Positions 9,086 through 18,424 are shown, numbered from the stretch's first letter. The stretch: DNA of 64,000 nt from an uncultured Clostridia bacterium (GCA_927362715.1 CAKMIX010000008.1:45559-109558); one strand, 5' to 3'. Numbers and translations: made by a program. Notes: generated by a model not told the origin, from the letters alone.

Positions 9086-10726
9086 TCATTCCCCTATCGC
9101 CTCATGAATCGCAGCACGTAATACGTTTAACCTCTCCTGTGCCACCGCTTTGTCTGCTCCGCGAACAGAATAATATATTTTCAGCTTTGGCTCCGTCCCC
9201 GACGGGCGGATCGCAAGCCAGCTTTCGTCCTCGAACAAATATTTCAGCACATTTTCTTTCGGAAGCGCGCCGATACCGACCGAATAATCCAAAATTTCCC
9301 GTACCCCGTCAAAGGCAGCCGTCCCCGCCTCACGAAACGCCTGCATGATCGAACGGATGCAGCTCGCGCCGTCCTTGCCCTTGAGCGTTACGGAATCCAG
9401 CGCATCCAAATAGTAACCATATTCCGTGTAAAGCGCCTCCAAGGCGTCAATAAGCGTTCTGCCGTTTGCTTTATGATAGGCAGTCATTTCACAGATGAGC
9501 ATGGAGGCAACGACGGCATCTTTATCGCGTGCATGCGTGCCCGCAAGATACCCGTAGCTTTCCTCATAACCAAAAACAAAATAACGATCGCCGCTTTGCT
9601 CAAATTTCGTGATCTGATCGCCGATGTATTTAAATCCTGTAAGCGTTTCCACGATCTCCAGCCCGCATTTGCGCCCGATATTTGCGCCGAGGTCGTTGGT
9701 CACAATGGTTTTTACGAGTGTCGCGCCCGGGCGCAGGGTGTCTTTCTTAAAACGAAGAATGAAATCCGCAAGCAGTGCGCCGACCTGGTTGCCCGTGAGC
9801 TGCACATAGTCGCCGTCGTGGCGTACCGCGATGCCCACGCGGTCACAGTCGGGATCTGTTCCGAGCACGAGATCCGCCTGTTCTTTACGCGCCTGTTCGA
9901 GCGCGAGGGTCAGTGCGTCGCGCTCTTCCGGGTTCGGAGAACGCACGGTGGAAAAGTCGCCGTCCGGCATTTCCTGCTCGGGCACGACGGATACAGCATA
10001 GTCGGCAAGAATGCGTCGCACAGGGACATTCCCCGTGCCGTGCAACGGTGTATAGACCACCTTGATGTCATGGCTTTCCGTATAGAGCGACTGTGTTTTT
10101 ACAGCGTCCAAAAAGGCGTCGAGCACTTCGGGGCTGATGAAGCGCACAAGCCCGCTGGATTTTGCGACTTCAAAGTCCAGACGCGGCACCGCGCGAAGGT
10201 CGGTAACAGCATTAACGCAGGCGATGACCTCATTTGCAAGTGCGGGTACAAGCTGGCAACCGTGCTCGTCATAAACCTTATAGCCGTTATACTCTTTGGG
10301 ATTGTGGCTTGCCGTGATCACGATTCCTGCACAGCAGTGCAAATACCGAACGGCAAAAGACAATACGGGTGTCGGCGTGATCTCGCGGAACAGATGCACC
10401 GTGATGCCCTTAGCGGCCAGCACCTGCGCCGCACATTCGGCAAACACACGTGAATTTCGCCTTGAATCATAGGCGATGACAACGTGCTTTTCCCCGTCAA
10501 AATGCGCAAGCAGATAAACGGCCAGCCCAAGCGTTGCCTTTGCGACCGTATACGAATTCATGCGGTTCGGCCCTGCGCCCATAATGCCGCGCAAACCACC
10601 GGTGCCGAATTCCAAATCTTTATAAAAACGATCCTCTAATTCCTTTTCATCCGTGATTTTCAAAAGCTCCTGTTTGGTTTCATCATCAAACAGCAGCCAT
10701 TCATTATAACGCTCTGAATACTGCAT
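9086..10726 (-). CDS. Phosphoglucomutase/phosphomannomutase (alpha-D-phosphohexomutase)
   Basis: A 546-residue enzyme with the four alpha-phosphohexomutase domains. The phosphoserine loop TASHNPKEYNGYKVYD lies near residue 138, the magnesium loop GTDPDCDRVG near 288, the sugar-binding loop FGYEESYGY, and the phosphate-binding RPSGTEPKLKIYY at the C-terminus. It interconverts hexose-1- and hexose-6-phosphates; the length matches PgcA-type phosphoglucomutases, although phosphomannomutase or phosphopentomutase activity cannot be excluded. Start ATG 10726 follows GAGGTG. It heads the operon with the Nfu and alpha-mannosidase genes. Confidence 0.92.
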   Translation of the reverse strand: MQYSERYNEWLLFDDETKQELLKITDEKELEDRFYKDLEFGTGGLRGIMGAGPNRMNSYTVAKATLGLAVYLLAHFDGEKHVVIAYDSRRNSRVFAECAAQVLAAKGITVHLFREITPTPVLSFAVRYLHCCAGIVITASHNPKEYNGYKVYDEHGCQLVPALANEVIACVNAVTDLRAVPRLDFEVAKSSGLVRFISPEVLDAFLDAVKTQSLYTESHDIKVVYTPLHGTGNVPVRRILADYAVSVVPEQEMPDGDFSTVRSPNPEERDALTLALEQARKEQADLVLGTDPDCDRVGIAVRHDGDYVQLTGNQVGALLADFILRFKKDTLRPGATLVKTIVTNDLGANIGRKCGLEIVETLTGFKYIGDQITKFEQSGDRYFVFGYEESYGYLAGTHARDKDAVVASMLICEMTAYHKANGRTLIDALEALYTEYGYYLDALDSVTLKGKDGASCIRSIMQAFREAGTAAFDGVREILDYSVGIGALPKENVLKYLFEDESWLAIRPSGTEPKLKIYYSVRGADKAVAQERLNVLRAAIHEAIGE

Positions 10727-10830
10727 GGAACACCTCACTAAGCTTGTTTAATGAACATATTTTACTGCATGCATGCTGCAAAATCAACAAAAAACTGGAA
10801 ATAAATTTGGGTGCATTCCACGACGTTTTA

Positions 10831-10839
10831 TGGTATACT
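10831..10839 (+). promoter_or_regulatory. Extended -10 promoter for the alpha-galactosidase gene
   Basis: TGGTATACT supplies a TG-N-TATACT extended -10 box (hexamer 10834-10839). The -35 position at 17 bp is a poor match. It lies about 30 nt before the start codon at 10870. Confidence 0.55.
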
Positions 10840-10869
10840 TTGGTTACAATTCTCTTTGAGGAGGTTATC

Positions 10870-12516
10870 ATGGAAAAATTCAAGCTGTTTGTCGAATATC
10901 AGGTCGCAAAAACCACCTATGTGACCAACCTGTTTGAAACCGAGCATTTCCGTATGCACTGCAAGGCGTTTCGCGATCACATCAAGCTGACTATGCAGAC
11001 GCCTGTACCCGTGCGTATCCACAAGCTGCAAATCACCATCCCCTATACGTTTGATCGTGATGACAGGCTTTTTTTGAACGGTTATCAGTCCTGGACGGAC
11101 TGCCGCGAACTGTTCGTGGACGATAAGCCTTCTTACTTGCAGCCGTATTTTAAGCCCTTTATCATGGCTTCGTCGTTCCGTTCCTCCGGCGACTATACTT
11201 TTACGAAGTACGGCACAAGAGCCGGGTATTTCCACGGTTTCTCTTACGCCTATGTTCGCAGAAACGAACAGTATGACCTGTTTGCTTCGCTTTGCGAGCG
11301 TACAGGTTACACGGTTTTCCGTTTCAACTGCCCGGAAAATACGATCACCGTGGAAAAGGATCTGGACGGCATCGCGATCGACGGGGAATACGATGTGCTC
11401 GATATTGTGAATCTGCAGGGCACCATGGACGAGGTCTTTGACCGCTGGTTTACGCTGCTCGGAATTCCCAAAGCAACCGCGCCCGTTCGCAACGGTTACA
11501 CCACCTGGTACAACTATTATCCAAATATCAACGAGAAGATCGTGACCGACGACCTCGAAGCGTTATCCAAGGTGGACGCGGATATTGATATTTTCCAGAT
11601 AGACGACGGCTACCAAACGAATGTCGGCGACTGGCTTTCCGTGGACCCAAAAAAGTTCCCCTGTGGGATGAAAGTGATTGCAGACAAGATCCATCAGAAA
11701 GGGATGCAGGCAGGTCTCTGGCTGGCGCCTTTCGGCGCGCAGTACATGTCCGAAGTCGCAAAGGCGCACCCGGATTGGATCATCCGTCATCCGAACGGCA
11801 AGCCCGTGCGCTGCGGATTGAATTGGGGCGGCTTTTACGCGCTGGATATTGAACACCCGGAAGCGCGCGCATACATCCGTAACTTCTTTGACGTGATCCT
11901 CAACGATTGGGGCTACGATCTCGTTAAGCTCGATTTCCTGTATGCAGCCGCGATCATTCCGAACCACGGCAAAACACGCGGCCAGCTGATGTGTGAGGCA
12001 ATGGATTTCCTGCGGGAGTGTGTCGGAGATAAGCAGATCCTTGGCTGCGGCGTTCCCCTCTTCCCTGCATTCGGCAAAGTGGAATACTGCCGAATCGGCG
12101 CGGATATGGGCCTTCGCTGGAACTGCCCGACCTTCAGCCATCGTGAAAACGTTTCCACGATCAATACCCTGGGCAACACGATCTTCCGCCGCGCGCTGGA
12201 CGGCCGTGCGTTCCGCAACGACCCGGATGTTTTCCTGCTGCGGGAAAACAACATGCACTGCACCTTTGAGCAGCGAGAGATCATCGCGACGGTCAACAAG
12301 CTGTTCGGAAGTGTGTTGTTCACCTCCGACAACGTCGGGGATTACAATACGCAGCAGATGCAGCTTCTGCTCAAAACGTTCGCAAAGGATGACATTCAGG
12401 TGCAGCGTGCGGAATTCCGACCGTCTGCGCGCCGCATAATTGATATTGATTACACTGAAAACGGCGCGCAGAAGCATTTCAGCTTTGATATGGATAAAGG
12501 TAAAATTATTCTGTAA
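10870..12516 (+). CDS. Alpha-galactosidase, glycoside hydrolase family 36 type
   Basis: A 548-residue, cytosolic GH36-clan enzyme. The TIM-barrel marks are GYTTWYNYY, DIFQIDDGYQTNVGDW, MQAGLWLAPF, the nucleophile in LVKLDFLY (Asp near residue 354) and the acid/base in CRIGADMGLRW (Asp near residue 410). It is shorter than classical 700-residue GH36 enzymes, having a reduced N-terminal beta domain. It would hydrolyse alpha-linked galactose from oligosaccharides or host glycans. The start has GAGGAGG upstream; an earlier in-frame ATG at 10744 lies before the promoter. It is monocistronic and ends at a strong terminator. Confidence 0.88.
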   Translation: MEKFKLFVEYQVAKTTYVTNLFETEHFRMHCKAFRDHIKLTMQTPVPVRIHKLQITIPYTFDRDDRLFLNGYQSWTDCRELFVDDKPSYLQPYFKPFIMASSFRSSGDYTFTKYGTRAGYFHGFSYAYVRRNEQYDLFASLCERTGYTVFRFNCPENTITVEKDLDGIAIDGEYDVLDIVNLQGTMDEVFDRWFTLLGIPKATAPVRNGYTTWYNYYPNINEKIVTDDLEALSKVDADIDIFQIDDGYQTNVGDWLSVDPKKFPCGMKVIADKIHQKGMQAGLWLAPFGAQYMSEVAKAHPDWIIRHPNGKPVRCGLNWGGFYALDIEHPEARAYIRNFFDVILNDWGYDLVKLDFLYAAAIIPNHGKTRGQLMCEAMDFLRECVGDKQILGCGVPLFPAFGKVEYCRIGADMGLRWNCPTFSHRENVSTINTLGNTIFRRALDGRAFRNDPDVFLLRENNMHCTFEQREIIATVNKLFGSVLFTSDNVGDYNTQQMQLLLKTFAKDDIQVQRAEFRPSARRIIDIDYTENGAQKHFSFDMDKGKIIL

Positions 12517-12535
12517 GCGAGTCAATTTTAACGTG

Positions 12536-12574
12536 AACGAGCTTCCCTGTATATGAAGGGAAGCTCGTTTTTTA
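12536..12574. terminator. Bidirectional intrinsic terminator
   Basis: A 13-bp perfect stem (12536-12548 with 12557-12569), 8-nt loop, then a T tract. It separates the convergent alpha-galactosidase and alkyltransferase-like genes. Confidence 0.87.
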
Positions 12575-12886
12575 TCATTCCAAAAACTGCCAGCGGTATT
12601 TTTTCAGGTCTACATATCCTTCGTCACTGACCGCCACGCCCTCTTCGCGCAGCAGCTCGATCTGTCGGTTTTTGCCGCCGAACACAAAGGCGTCGGACAC
12701 TTTGCCGAACCGGTTGACCACACGATGGCATTTGATGGTCTGCGGATCGGGATTGGCATGCAGTGCGTAGCCGACGACACGTGCCAAACGAGGGTTCCCG
12801 ACGGCAAAGGCGATGTCACCGTATGTGGAAACATATCCTTTCGGGATCTTTTTGACGGTTTCATAGATTTTATCAAAAACAGGCAT
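12575..12886 (-). CDS. MGMT/alkyltransferase-like DNA-binding protein
   Basis: A 103-residue protein made only of the C-terminal DNA-binding domain of O6-alkylguanine-DNA alkyltransferases: VKKIPKGYVSTYGDIA (helix-turn-helix), NPRLARVVGYAL, then IKCHRVVNRFGKVS. The active-site cysteine (Cys53) is present, but the normally invariant proline before it is lysine. Alkyltransferase-like proteins of this size usually lack the cysteine and only flag lesions for excision repair, so this one sits between the two groups. The long open frame upstream is excluded because it overlaps the gerC-type gene. Convergent with alpha-galactosidase. Confidence 0.85.
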   Translation of the reverse strand: MPVFDKIYETVKKIPKGYVSTYGDIAFAVGNPRLARVVGYALHANPDPQTIKCHRVVNRFGKVSDAFVFGGKNRQIELLREEGVAVSDEGYVDLKKYRWQFLE

Positions 12887-12936
12887 CGAATCACCGCTTT
12901 TATCATACCGAAAAAAGCGCAGATTTGCAAGGACTA

Positions 12937-14085
12937 TTACAGATTTTCCACGCCGTTGCCGACACGTTCCACTGAAACGTCCGCTTGCGTCTCTACCTCT
13001 ACAGTCGGCAGCGTGTCTTGCCAATGCACAATGTCTGATTTGAACTGCGCAGGATGCCTTTGCCAAAAGCGCTGCCCGAACCCGAACGGGTCTGAGTTTT
13101 GCTCCAGAAAACAGCGGCGTACAGTAGCTTCAATCATTTCGCAAATACGCTGCTGCGCCAAGGCTTCGGTTTGCAGCAGATATGCTTCATCCAAAGAAAA
13201 AGGTGTCTCGGAATGAGTTTCCGAAATATCGACCGTCATCTTGACTTGTACATTGAACAAAATTTTTCCGTTCACCATCTCGTTTTGGATCTTTGTGCCG
13301 GTTTTTTTGATTTTCAAAACGGTCTGCGCCGCATACGTTTCGTTGTCCACAGAGAAGTATCCACTCTGGGCTTTATCAGTCAGCAGCATAAGCGCAGTCA
13401 CATCGTCCGAAGACAATTCATACGTCATGCGGTCGTCTTGAAAGACGCCGACACTGTACATGGAAATTTTGCTCACTCCCTCCTCTTCTTCCGTACGTAC
13501 TACCGGGATATAAGCATCTGTCAGATCCGAGGAAATCTGATTGACAAATTCGTAGAGAGCCTGCGACACAATGTTCGTATTATAACGTGCACCGTCTAAG
13601 ATATCGGTGATGCTGTCCGCTGTCAAAACGTTTTCGCCGAGGCTTGCGGATACAAGCTCTTCTGCTGTCGTATCTGATACAGCGACCGGAACGGTTAAAC
13701 GTGTCGCCGCATTGCGGACAAAATAGTCCAAATGCGTATAAAGCCCGTTTTGAGCCGTCTCACGGCCGAATACGATCAATCGGTTTTGCGAAAGCAGCGG
13801 CTGCTTTCCTTCGCTTTTTGCCGCATTGGATATGGCTTCCGAAACGGTCGCACCCTCTACAGTCAGACAACGCGTTACCTCTCCGAGATTGGCGCCGCTG
13901 TTGGGATTGCCCGCCATTTCGGTATTGAGTGTTTGCAGCGTGACACGCACACCGTTCTTCGTTTCATCAATGCCAATCGCCTGCACGATCAGTCGATTTT
14001 TTAATTCCAAGCCAGGTGTGCCGCAGCTGCTCAAAAGGAGCGCGATCAACAGAACAAGGAGTAACAATTTACCCGTTTTGCGCAT
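12937..14085 (-). CDS. gerAC: Ger(x)C family spore germination lipoprotein (GerAC type)
   Basis: A 382-residue lipoprotein: a basic start, a hydrophobic core and the lipobox LLLSSC with the acylated cysteine at residue 21. The mature part has the Ger(x)C signatures LKNRLIVQAIGID and, near the C-terminus, a cysteine-containing helix FGFGQRFWQRHP. GerAC subunits sit on the outer face of the spore inner membrane as part of the germinant receptor. ATG 14085 is chosen (GGGGGTG about 6 nt upstream); a GTG at 14091 is also in frame. It overlaps the end of the GerAB gene by 17 nt, so the operon is tightly coupled. Confidence 0.92.
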   Translation of the reverse strand: MRKTGKLLLLVLLIALLLSSCGTPGLELKNRLIVQAIGIDETKNGVRVTLQTLNTEMAGNPNSGANLGEVTRCLTVEGATVSEAISNAAKSEGKQPLLSQNRLIVFGRETAQNGLYTHLDYFVRNAATRLTVPVAVSDTTAEELVSASLGENVLTADSITDILDGARYNTNIVSQALYEFVNQISSDLTDAYIPVVRTEEEEGVSKISMYSVGVFQDDRMTYELSSDDVTALMLLTDKAQSGYFSVDNETYAAQTVLKIKKTGTKIQNEMVNGKILFNVQVKMTVDISETHSETPFSLDEAYLLQTEALAQQRICEMIEATVRRCFLEQNSDPFGFGQRFWQRHPAQFKSDIVHWQDTLPTVEVETQADVSVERVGNGVENL

Positions 14086-15166
14086 GCGCACACCCCCTTT
14101 TTCGCTTGATAAGTGCTGCTGCTATGATCACACTCGGAACAACGACGACAAAAACAATATATAATCCGGCGCGTACGGCAAGGCCGGTCGTAAAATAATA
14201 ATCCGTGACCGTGCCCGCAAAAAACACCTGTATCACCAAAACCACAAGCCCTGCAAGCAGGATATAAAGCTTATTCCATTTGCGGGAAAAGTATTTTTGC
14301 AATAGTTCGGACTGCAAATATAAAAGCAGGCTGATTTTAATAAAAGCTGAGAGGATCCAAACGCCTGTCAGCAGTACGTCGAACCGGCGAAACACACTGA
14401 ATTCGGAAAGTACGGCGACAGCGTGCACCGGGAACATTTGGGTCTGCGCAAAATCACCTAACCCCGCAAAGACAAAAAACAGGATCATCTCCGTAAAGCA
14501 AGTGAACGCCAAAAGGCCGACTGCAAAGGCCCTTCCCACTTTTCCGTTGGCACGCGGGAGCAAAACAGCAGCAAAAGCAAGTTCCACCGTTCGTGTCGCC
14601 GCATCCAGCGCGGCAGTGAGCGACGGCGCAACGCCATCATAAAACATTGGAGAAAGATTGACCGTCTCCACCTTATCCGCCATGGCGATCATAATAAATA
14701 CGAATGCACCCGTAAACAGCACAAGGCTGATCGTGCCGACACGCCCGATGGCTTCCAACCCCAAAGTTGCAGCGTAGCAAGCGGCAGCAATACAAAGAAT
14801 AATAAATAAGGCGCTGTCGCTGTCCGGAAACACGATCGTTCCGACAAACATTTCCAGCCTTGCCACGGCGACCAGTGTAAAAAATAAAAAACACAGTACA
14901 TAGCTTATACTGCTTGCTTTGGAAAGCAAGGGAGAAACCGTATAGGCAATATCCGTGATGTCTTTTTCCGGGAAATAGTGCTTTTGCAGCATGAGCGGTA
15001 CGGAAAACAGCAGGATCATCATTGCAGCGAAAATCACGGAGGGAAAATAATCCGAAGAATTTATCCTTTCCGCACCGACCGGTGAAAAGGTCAGCGTTGT
15101 CAGAAGTCTGGACAACAGCAGCACGCAGCAAAGCTGCCAAACGCCGATTTTTGCGCTGCCTTTCAT
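14069..15166 (-). CDS. gerAB: GerAB family spore germination permease
   Basis: A 365-residue protein with about ten transmembrane segments of the amino acid/polyamine/organocation fold: it opens IGVWQLCCVLLLSRLL and ends in a basic tail RKRGCAHAQNG. GerAB subunits form the germinant-binding channel of GerA receptors. GGGGTG lies 7 nt before the ATG. It is the middle gene of a gerAA-gerAB-gerAC operon; 20 nt separate it from the GerAA stop and its end overlaps the GerAC gene. Confidence 0.92.
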   Translation of the reverse strand: MKGSAKIGVWQLCCVLLLSRLLTTLTFSPVGAERINSSDYFPSVIFAAMMILLFSVPLMLQKHYFPEKDITDIAYTVSPLLSKASSISYVLCFLFFTLVAVARLEMFVGTIVFPDSDSALFIILCIAAACYAATLGLEAIGRVGTISLVLFTGAFVFIMIAMADKVETVNLSPMFYDGVAPSLTAALDAATRTVELAFAAVLLPRANGKVGRAFAVGLLAFTCFTEMILFFVFAGLGDFAQTQMFPVHAVAVLSEFSVFRRFDVLLTGVWILSAFIKISLLLYLQSELLQKYFSRKWNKLYILLAGLVVLVIQVFFAGTVTDYYFTTGLAVRAGLYIVFVVVVPSVIIAAALIKRKRGCAHAQNG

Positions 15167-15186
15167 GGCGTCACCCCGTATACAAA

Positions 15187-16692
15187 TTATTTTTCCAAAC
15201 TATGGATCTGTAACTCACGTTTCCCAAGCGTTTTCCATCCGAGTCTCCAAAAAGAATCCCGCCATAAAGCGCCGAGATGCATCGGGGAAAAGGGCGCGAC
15301 ATAGGGCGTACCATATGCGGTTACAGCGCACATGTTAAAAAGTACGACACCAAAGCCCAGCACAATGCCATAGAAACCGGCTAACCCGCCAATGATCATA
15401 AAAGCAAAACGCAGAACGGAAACGGGATAGTAAATTTTTGACACAACAAACGAGCTGATCGCCGTCATGGCGACTACGATCAGCATGGGGGCTGCGATCA
15501 AGCCCGCTGAAACCGCTGTGTCGCCAATGACCAGCGCGCCGACGATGCTGACAGCATGACCGACCGATTTCGGCATACGAAGTCCCGCTTCACGCACGAT
15601 TTCATACAGAAAGTGAATGAATATCGCCTCTGCCATAACGGGAAGCGGTGTGATGCTCTCCTGCACAGCCGTATCATACAGCATGGACGCCGGCAAAATT
15701 TCCTGATGAAATGTGCAGACTGCCACATAAAGTCCCGGCAAAAATACGCTGATGAGAAACGAAAAGAACTTCAAGACACGGATAAACAGCGCATAATACG
15801 GCCGGTGGTTATAGTCATCCATGGACTGGAAGTTCTCTGTGAACAGATACGGTACGATCATAGCAAACGGCGTGCCGTCCACTAATATGACAGCCCTGCC
15901 CTCTGCCATTTCGGCGCAGGCAATATCCGGGCGTTCCGTTGTACCGACGCTCGTAAAAATTGCGGTCACGTCCGACTCCAAAAACGGGCGCAGATACCCG
16001 GCACCGAGCACCATGTCGAGTTTTGCTTTTTTCAGCCGGCTTTTGATCTCATCGATCATCTGCTTGTCGGCTCTGTCCGCAAAATAACAGATACATACAC
16101 GCGTTTTGCTTGTCGCACCGAGTTCCTGCAATTCAAACCTTGCAACAGGTGACCGCACGCGGCGGCGAATAAGTGCGACATTGTCCTTAAAGCTTTCCAC
16201 AAACGCTTCCTGTGCGCCGCGTTCCTGCACTTCGGTCTGTGCATTATCTATGGCGCGCTTCGGGAACCCCTGTACGCCAAACGCTTCGCAAAACGGTGCT
16301 CCGTCTATAAACAGGATCACAAGCCCGGAAACAACATCTGTCACGGCGTCATCGAGACTGTAATTTTCCTTTTGGTCGATCCCCGACGAAATACAGTCAC
16401 GGATATACGCCATTTGCTCGGACGGATCATCGGGCACATCGCGCATTTCCATAATAGGACCGACAACTTGCTGTGTTACCAAAAGATTGTCGCACATGCC
16501 GTCATCCATAATCAGGAACGCTTTGTTCTTCCCGATATATGTCTGCTTATATAAAATATCAAAGCTTGCGCCGAGCTTTTCTTTCATATACAAAATATTT
16601 TTTTCAATTTCCGCGTACACGCGCGTCGGCGGTTCCTCGGGCGGGATCGAGCGCGTCACGCGGTTTTCTTCCTTTTTCAACCAGTTCCACAT
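15187..16692 (-). CDS. gerAA: GerAA family spore germination protein
   Basis: A 501-residue protein: a soluble N-terminal region (to about residue 280) followed by four to five membrane segments (SFLISVFLPGLYVAV, HAVSIVGALVIGDTAV, LIAAPMLIVVAMTAIS, FAFMIIGGLAGFYGIV), ending in a short polar tail. The motif PLPVMAEAIFIHFLYEIVRE is characteristic of GerAA/SpoVAF proteins. It forms the oligomeric core of the germinant receptor. Start ATG 16692 has AAAGGTGA upstream. It heads the gerA-type operon and is divergent from the DUF421 gene with only about 65 nt between the start codons. Confidence 0.93.
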   Translation of the reverse strand: MWNWLKKEENRVTRSIPPEEPPTRVYAEIEKNILYMKEKLGASFDILYKQTYIGKNKAFLIMDDGMCDNLLVTQQVVGPIMEMRDVPDDPSEQMAYIRDCISSGIDQKENYSLDDAVTDVVSGLVILFIDGAPFCEAFGVQGFPKRAIDNAQTEVQERGAQEAFVESFKDNVALIRRRVRSPVARFELQELGATSKTRVCICYFADRADKQMIDEIKSRLKKAKLDMVLGAGYLRPFLESDVTAIFTSVGTTERPDIACAEMAEGRAVILVDGTPFAMIVPYLFTENFQSMDDYNHRPYYALFIRVLKFFSFLISVFLPGLYVAVCTFHQEILPASMLYDTAVQESITPLPVMAEAIFIHFLYEIVREAGLRMPKSVGHAVSIVGALVIGDTAVSAGLIAAPMLIVVAMTAISSFVVSKIYYPVSVLRFAFMIIGGLAGFYGIVLGFGVVLFNMCAVTAYGTPYVAPFSPMHLGALWRDSFWRLGWKTLGKRELQIHSLEK

Positions 16693-16757
16693 AGAATCAC
16701 CTTTTATATTTTTGCCGCCTATACGCACAATATTCTCAAAAGGTAAAGGTGAACACT

Positions 16758-17435
16758 ATGTTGATTATTCTGTTTCGCACAGCAATTTTATATGTGCTTG
16801 TACTGCTGACCTTTCGAATTTTAGGCAAACGGCAAGTCGGCGAGCTGCAGCCCGTGGATCTGGTTTTGACATTTCTGCTTTCGGAATTCCTTTCCATATC
16901 CATCCAGGACACGCAGGCCCCTCTGATTAACACATTGATCCCGGTCATGCTGCTGATCGGTTTGGAGATCCTTGTATCCGTACTTTCTATGAAAAGCATC
17001 CGGCTGCGCACGCTTGTACAGGGAAATCCCCTGCCGGTTATCCGCAACGGAAAGCTCGACCAGAAACAGCTAAAACAGCTTCGATTTACGGTAGACGACC
17101 TTTTAGAAGCGCTGCGCAAAAAAGATATTTTCGACATATCCGAGGTACAGTACGCCATCGTAGAAACAGACGGTACCCTGAGTGTGCTGTTAAAACCCGA
17201 ATCCCGTGCGCCGCAAAATTCAGATCTACAGACTACGCCTGCGGACAACGGCATGCCCTGTCTTGTCATCAGTGACGGACAAGTGATCCACACCCATTTT
17301 AAACTCTGTGATATGACGGATCAAAAGCTTGAAAATATCTTGAAAAAAAACAAGATCCGCGCCGAGCACATTCTGCTCATGACTGCGGATCGAGGCGGGA
17401 ACTATTATTGGATTGAAAAGGCGGAAAAGAAATGA
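16758..17435 (+). CDS. DUF421 (YetF-type) membrane protein
   Basis: A 225-residue protein with two to three N-terminal membrane segments followed by the DUF421 soluble region: FRILGKRQVGELQPVDLVL and LVQGNPLPVIRNGKLDQKQL are family signatures, and LRKKDIFDISEVQYAIVETDG is the most conserved block. Family members (YetF, 2Duf) sit in the spore inner membrane and affect permeability and heat resistance in Bacillus. ATG 16758 has AAAGGTGA 6 nt upstream; a GTG at 16749 is the alternative. It is coupled by ATGA to the DUF4363 gene and is divergent from the gerA operon. Confidence 0.88.
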   Translation: MLIILFRTAILYVLVLLTFRILGKRQVGELQPVDLVLTFLLSEFLSISIQDTQAPLINTLIPVMLLIGLEILVSVLSMKSIRLRTLVQGNPLPVIRNGKLDQKQLKQLRFTVDDLLEALRKKDIFDISEVQYAIVETDGTLSVLLKPESRAPQNSDLQTTPADNGMPCLVISDGQVIHTHFKLCDMTDQKLENILKKNKIRAEHILLMTADRGGNYYWIEKAEKK

Positions 17436-17818
17436 AACGGGTCATAATCGCGGTGGTCTCCACGGCGTTGGCTGTTACAATTGCCTGTTTCGGCTATTGG
17501 CGTTTTGTACGCATCTGCGACCGGTTGGAATCAGACGTTCTGCTATTGCTTGAGGTTGCCGAAACAGAAAACGCCGATCCGGAACAGTTGAAGGAGCATG
17601 CAGCCCGATTGGCGGAAGATTGGGGCAACGCAGAGAAGCATTTGGATATCCTGATCCAGCACGCCGAGACAGATGAACTGGATATTATGATGCGCGCACT
17701 CGGGCAGCTTTCCGAAACGGAATCCGCCGAAGCGCGCGCAGAATATCTGCATGAAATTCTGTATCGCATTCAACACCTGCGTGAAACGGAAGCGCCGAAC
17801 CTGCGAAATATTTTATGA
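17432..17818 (+). CDS. DUF4363 family protein
   Basis: A 128-residue protein: one N-terminal membrane anchor (VIIAVVSTALAVTIACFGYW) and an outside helical, acidic domain with the DUF4363 features (LLLLEVAETENADPEQL, EHAARLAEDWGNAEKHLDILIQHAETDELD). Its start overlaps the DUF421 stop by 4 nt. DUF421-DUF4363 pairs recur in spore-forming Clostridia, pointing to one membrane complex, but no biochemical role is known. It converges with mntP. Confidence 0.82.
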   Translation: MKRVIIAVVSTALAVTIACFGYWRFVRICDRLESDVLLLLEVAETENADPEQLKEHAARLAEDWGNAEKHLDILIQHAETDELDIMMRALGQLSETESAEARAEYLHEILYRIQHLRETEAPNLRNIL

Positions 17819-17854
17819 TCCGGGCTTTCATATGCTTGCTTTGTTAAGAAGCAT

Positions 17855-18424
17855 TCATCCGATCACGCCGAGATGCTCCAGCAGGATCTTAAGCCCTATG
17901 CCGATGAGAATGATCCCGCCCGCAAGCTCCGCTTTGTTCTTGAACTTTGAGCCGAATTTTTGACCGATGAGCACGCCCACAAAGGAAAGCAGCAGGGTCG
18001 TCACGGCAATGAGCGTTACGGAAGGCAAAATCTTCACCTGTAAAAAGGCGAACGTGATCCCGACAGCCAGTGCATCGATGCTCGTAGCGATCGCGAGCAC
18101 AAGCAGCTCCTTATAGGAAAAATCAGCGCCGGCATCCTCTGCTTCCGAAGTTTTTTTGAAGGATTCCACGATCATTTTTCCACCGATGATCGCCAGCAAA
18201 ACAAATGCGACCCAATGGTCTATGCTTGTGATGTATGCCTCGAACTGCCTGCCGAGCAGCCAGCCGATCAGTGGCATCAGCCCCTGAAAGCCGCCGAAAA
18301 ATACAGCGATGATCCACGCACGCCGCAGCTGCAGCTTCTGCATTTCCAAGCCCTTGCACAGCGCAACGGCGAACGCATCCATCGAAAGCCCCACCGCGAT
18401 CAAAAGAAGCTCCCAGAATCCCAT
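17855..18424 (-). CDS. mntP: Manganese efflux pump MntP
   Basis: A 189-residue protein with six membrane segments and the MntP (DUF204) hallmarks: GLSMDAFAVALCKGL in helix 1 and LAIATSIDALAVGITFAF in the repeated half, each carrying the aspartate needed for Mn2+ transport. It exports excess manganese. The start ATG 18424 has GGGAG upstream. Its 5' leader contains a full yybP-ykoY riboswitch with its own promoter, which independently supports the substrate. Confidence 0.93.
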   Translation of the reverse strand: MGFWELLLIAVGLSMDAFAVALCKGLEMQKLQLRRAWIIAVFFGGFQGLMPLIGWLLGRQFEAYITSIDHWVAFVLLAIIGGKMIVESFKKTSEAEDAGADFSYKELLVLAIATSIDALAVGITFAFLQVKILPSVTLIAVTTLLLSFVGVLIGQKFGSKFKNKAELAGGIILIGIGLKILLEHLGVIG

